5,216 bases of DNA from Bacillota bacterium (GTDB taxonomy: Bacteria; Bacillota; Negativicutes; Sporomusales; UBA7701), in NCBI GenBank assembly GCA_023415075.1, contig JAEZLU010000193.1, positions 1-5,216 on the forward strand. Reading direction: 5' to 3'. This document shows, one piece after another, positions 4,721-5,216 of this stretch. The number at the start of each line of letters is the position of its first letter. Within the stretch, counting starts at the first letter, position 1. The position numbers were made by a program, and so were the translations under genes. The notes beneath the pieces were generated by a model. That model saw only the letters and a program-made list of their open reading frames with translations. It was not told the DNA's origin and made no database searches.

Positions 4721-5206
4721 ATGAAAAACAAGCTCCTAGTTTTGACGCTGCTGGCATTTTGTCTGCTCGCCGGCCTGGCTGCAGCCGCCCCGGCCAAACC
4801 GATCATCAAGGCGGATAAAACCTACTTCGACGTCAACACCGGCTATTATGTACTTAAAGGCAATGTCTACATAGAAGCCCGCGGCCGCGTCATCACCGCC
4901 GGCATGGCCCGGGTAAGCATTGCCTCACTCGAAGTATGGGGCTCCGGCGGCGTCACCGTCACTCAGGACGATATCGTCTTTACCGGCGACAGTGTTTACG
5001 TTTACGGAATGCAGGACCGGGCGGTCATCGACGGCGGTATAAGCTTCAAGCGTACCGGCCTGACGATTACCGCCGACAAAGCCGATTTCAACTGGAAAAG
5101 CAGACTCGGCACTTTCACCGGCAATGTCAGCGTCACCCAGGGCGACAACTCCTGGGGGACCGACAAACTGGAATATAACGTCGACACCAATACGATCATC
5201 CAGTAA
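4721..5206 (+). CDS. Secreted LptA/OstA-like protein (LPS transport-type beta fold)
   Basis: The 161-residue protein begins with a clear Sec signal peptide: a basic start (MKNK), a hydrophobic core at about 5-20, and a probable cut after the alanines at 22-23. The mature part is a run of short beta-strand units of the OstA/LptA type: ADKTYFDVNTGYYVLKGNVY (31-50), GDSVYVYGMQDRAVIDGG (89-106), ADKADFNWKSRLGTFTGNVS (118-137) and TDKLEYNVDTNTII (147-160). Family knowledge: LptA bridges the periplasm and carries LPS from the inner-membrane LptBFGC complex to LptD in the outer membrane. E. coli LptA is 185 residues, so this one is slightly short. Cys14 lies inside the signal but is preceded by Phe, so no lipobox. 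The gene is complete. It is transcribed away from the nucleotidase operon, and further lpt genes, if present, lie outside the window. It could be an OstA-domain paralogue instead of the true LptA, so no symbol is given. Confidence 0.85.
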   Translation: MKNKLLVLTLLAFCLLAGLAAAAPAKPIIKADKTYFDVNTGYYVLKGNVYIEARGRVITAGMARVSIASLEVWGSGGVTVTQDDIVFTGDSVYVYGMQDRAVIDGGISFKRTGLTITADKADFNWKSRLGTFTGNVSVTQGDNSWGTDKLEYNVDTNTIIQ

Positions 5207-5216
5207 CCGCGCTATC

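Noticed and set aside
4751..4768. Lipoprotein signal in the LptA-like protein (Cys14)
   Set aside because: The residue before the cysteine is Phe, which does not fit a lipobox, and a normal signal peptidase I site follows at the alanine run.
1..5216. CRISPR array, insertion sequence, phage or defence genes
   Set aside because: There are no regularly spaced direct repeats, transposase or integrase motifs, or defence-type domains in any supported gene. The window is largely housekeeping.

Overview
The window suggests a diderm Firmicute, most likely a member of the Negativicutes (Sporomusa/Selenomonas-type bacteria). Two kinds of evidence point there. The sigma factor is 369 residues, the compact SigA form of Firmicutes without the large insertion of proteobacterial RpoD, and it lies directly downstream of dnaG. 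Yet the window also carries a secreted LptA/OstA-type protein, which only makes sense in a cell with an outer membrane. The genus cannot be fixed from this sequence.

Layout, left to right. Bases 12-212 hold two minus-strand tRNA genes, tRNA-Asn(GUU) followed by a CAU tRNA (probably tRNA-Ile2), separated by a hairpin with a UUCG loop. A near-consensus sigma-A promoter (232-260) drives them. Bases 293-414 hold a long, interrupted inverted repeat (about 122 nt) that starts 16 nt beyond the rpoD stop codon; I could not assign it to a known family, and it is the least explained part of the window. rpoD (431-1540) and dnaG (1592-3394) form a minus-strand operon, dnaG first, with a candidate promoter around 3451-3478. 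A strong Rho-independent terminator (3537-3564) closes the next minus-strand operon upstream, which encodes a YfbR-type HD-domain 5'-deoxynucleotidase (3991-4608) and a small, unrecognised four-cysteine zinc-ribbon protein (3589-3960). A divergent intergenic region (4609-4720) has an extended -10 promoter for the plus-strand LptA-like gene (4721-5206), which ends 10 bases before the window edge.

How it fits together. The centre is the replication/transcription core operon (primase plus housekeeping sigma factor). Its upstream neighbour is a nucleotide-pool enzyme that should hydrolyse deoxynucleoside monophosphates, a plausible partner in location but not one shown to be co-transcribed, because a terminator separates them. 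The LptA-like protein is divergently transcribed and belongs to envelope biogenesis. Most of the window is well-conserved housekeeping DNA. The second looks worth taking are at the structured element after rpoD, the zinc-ribbon protein, and the envelope gene in a Firmicute setting.
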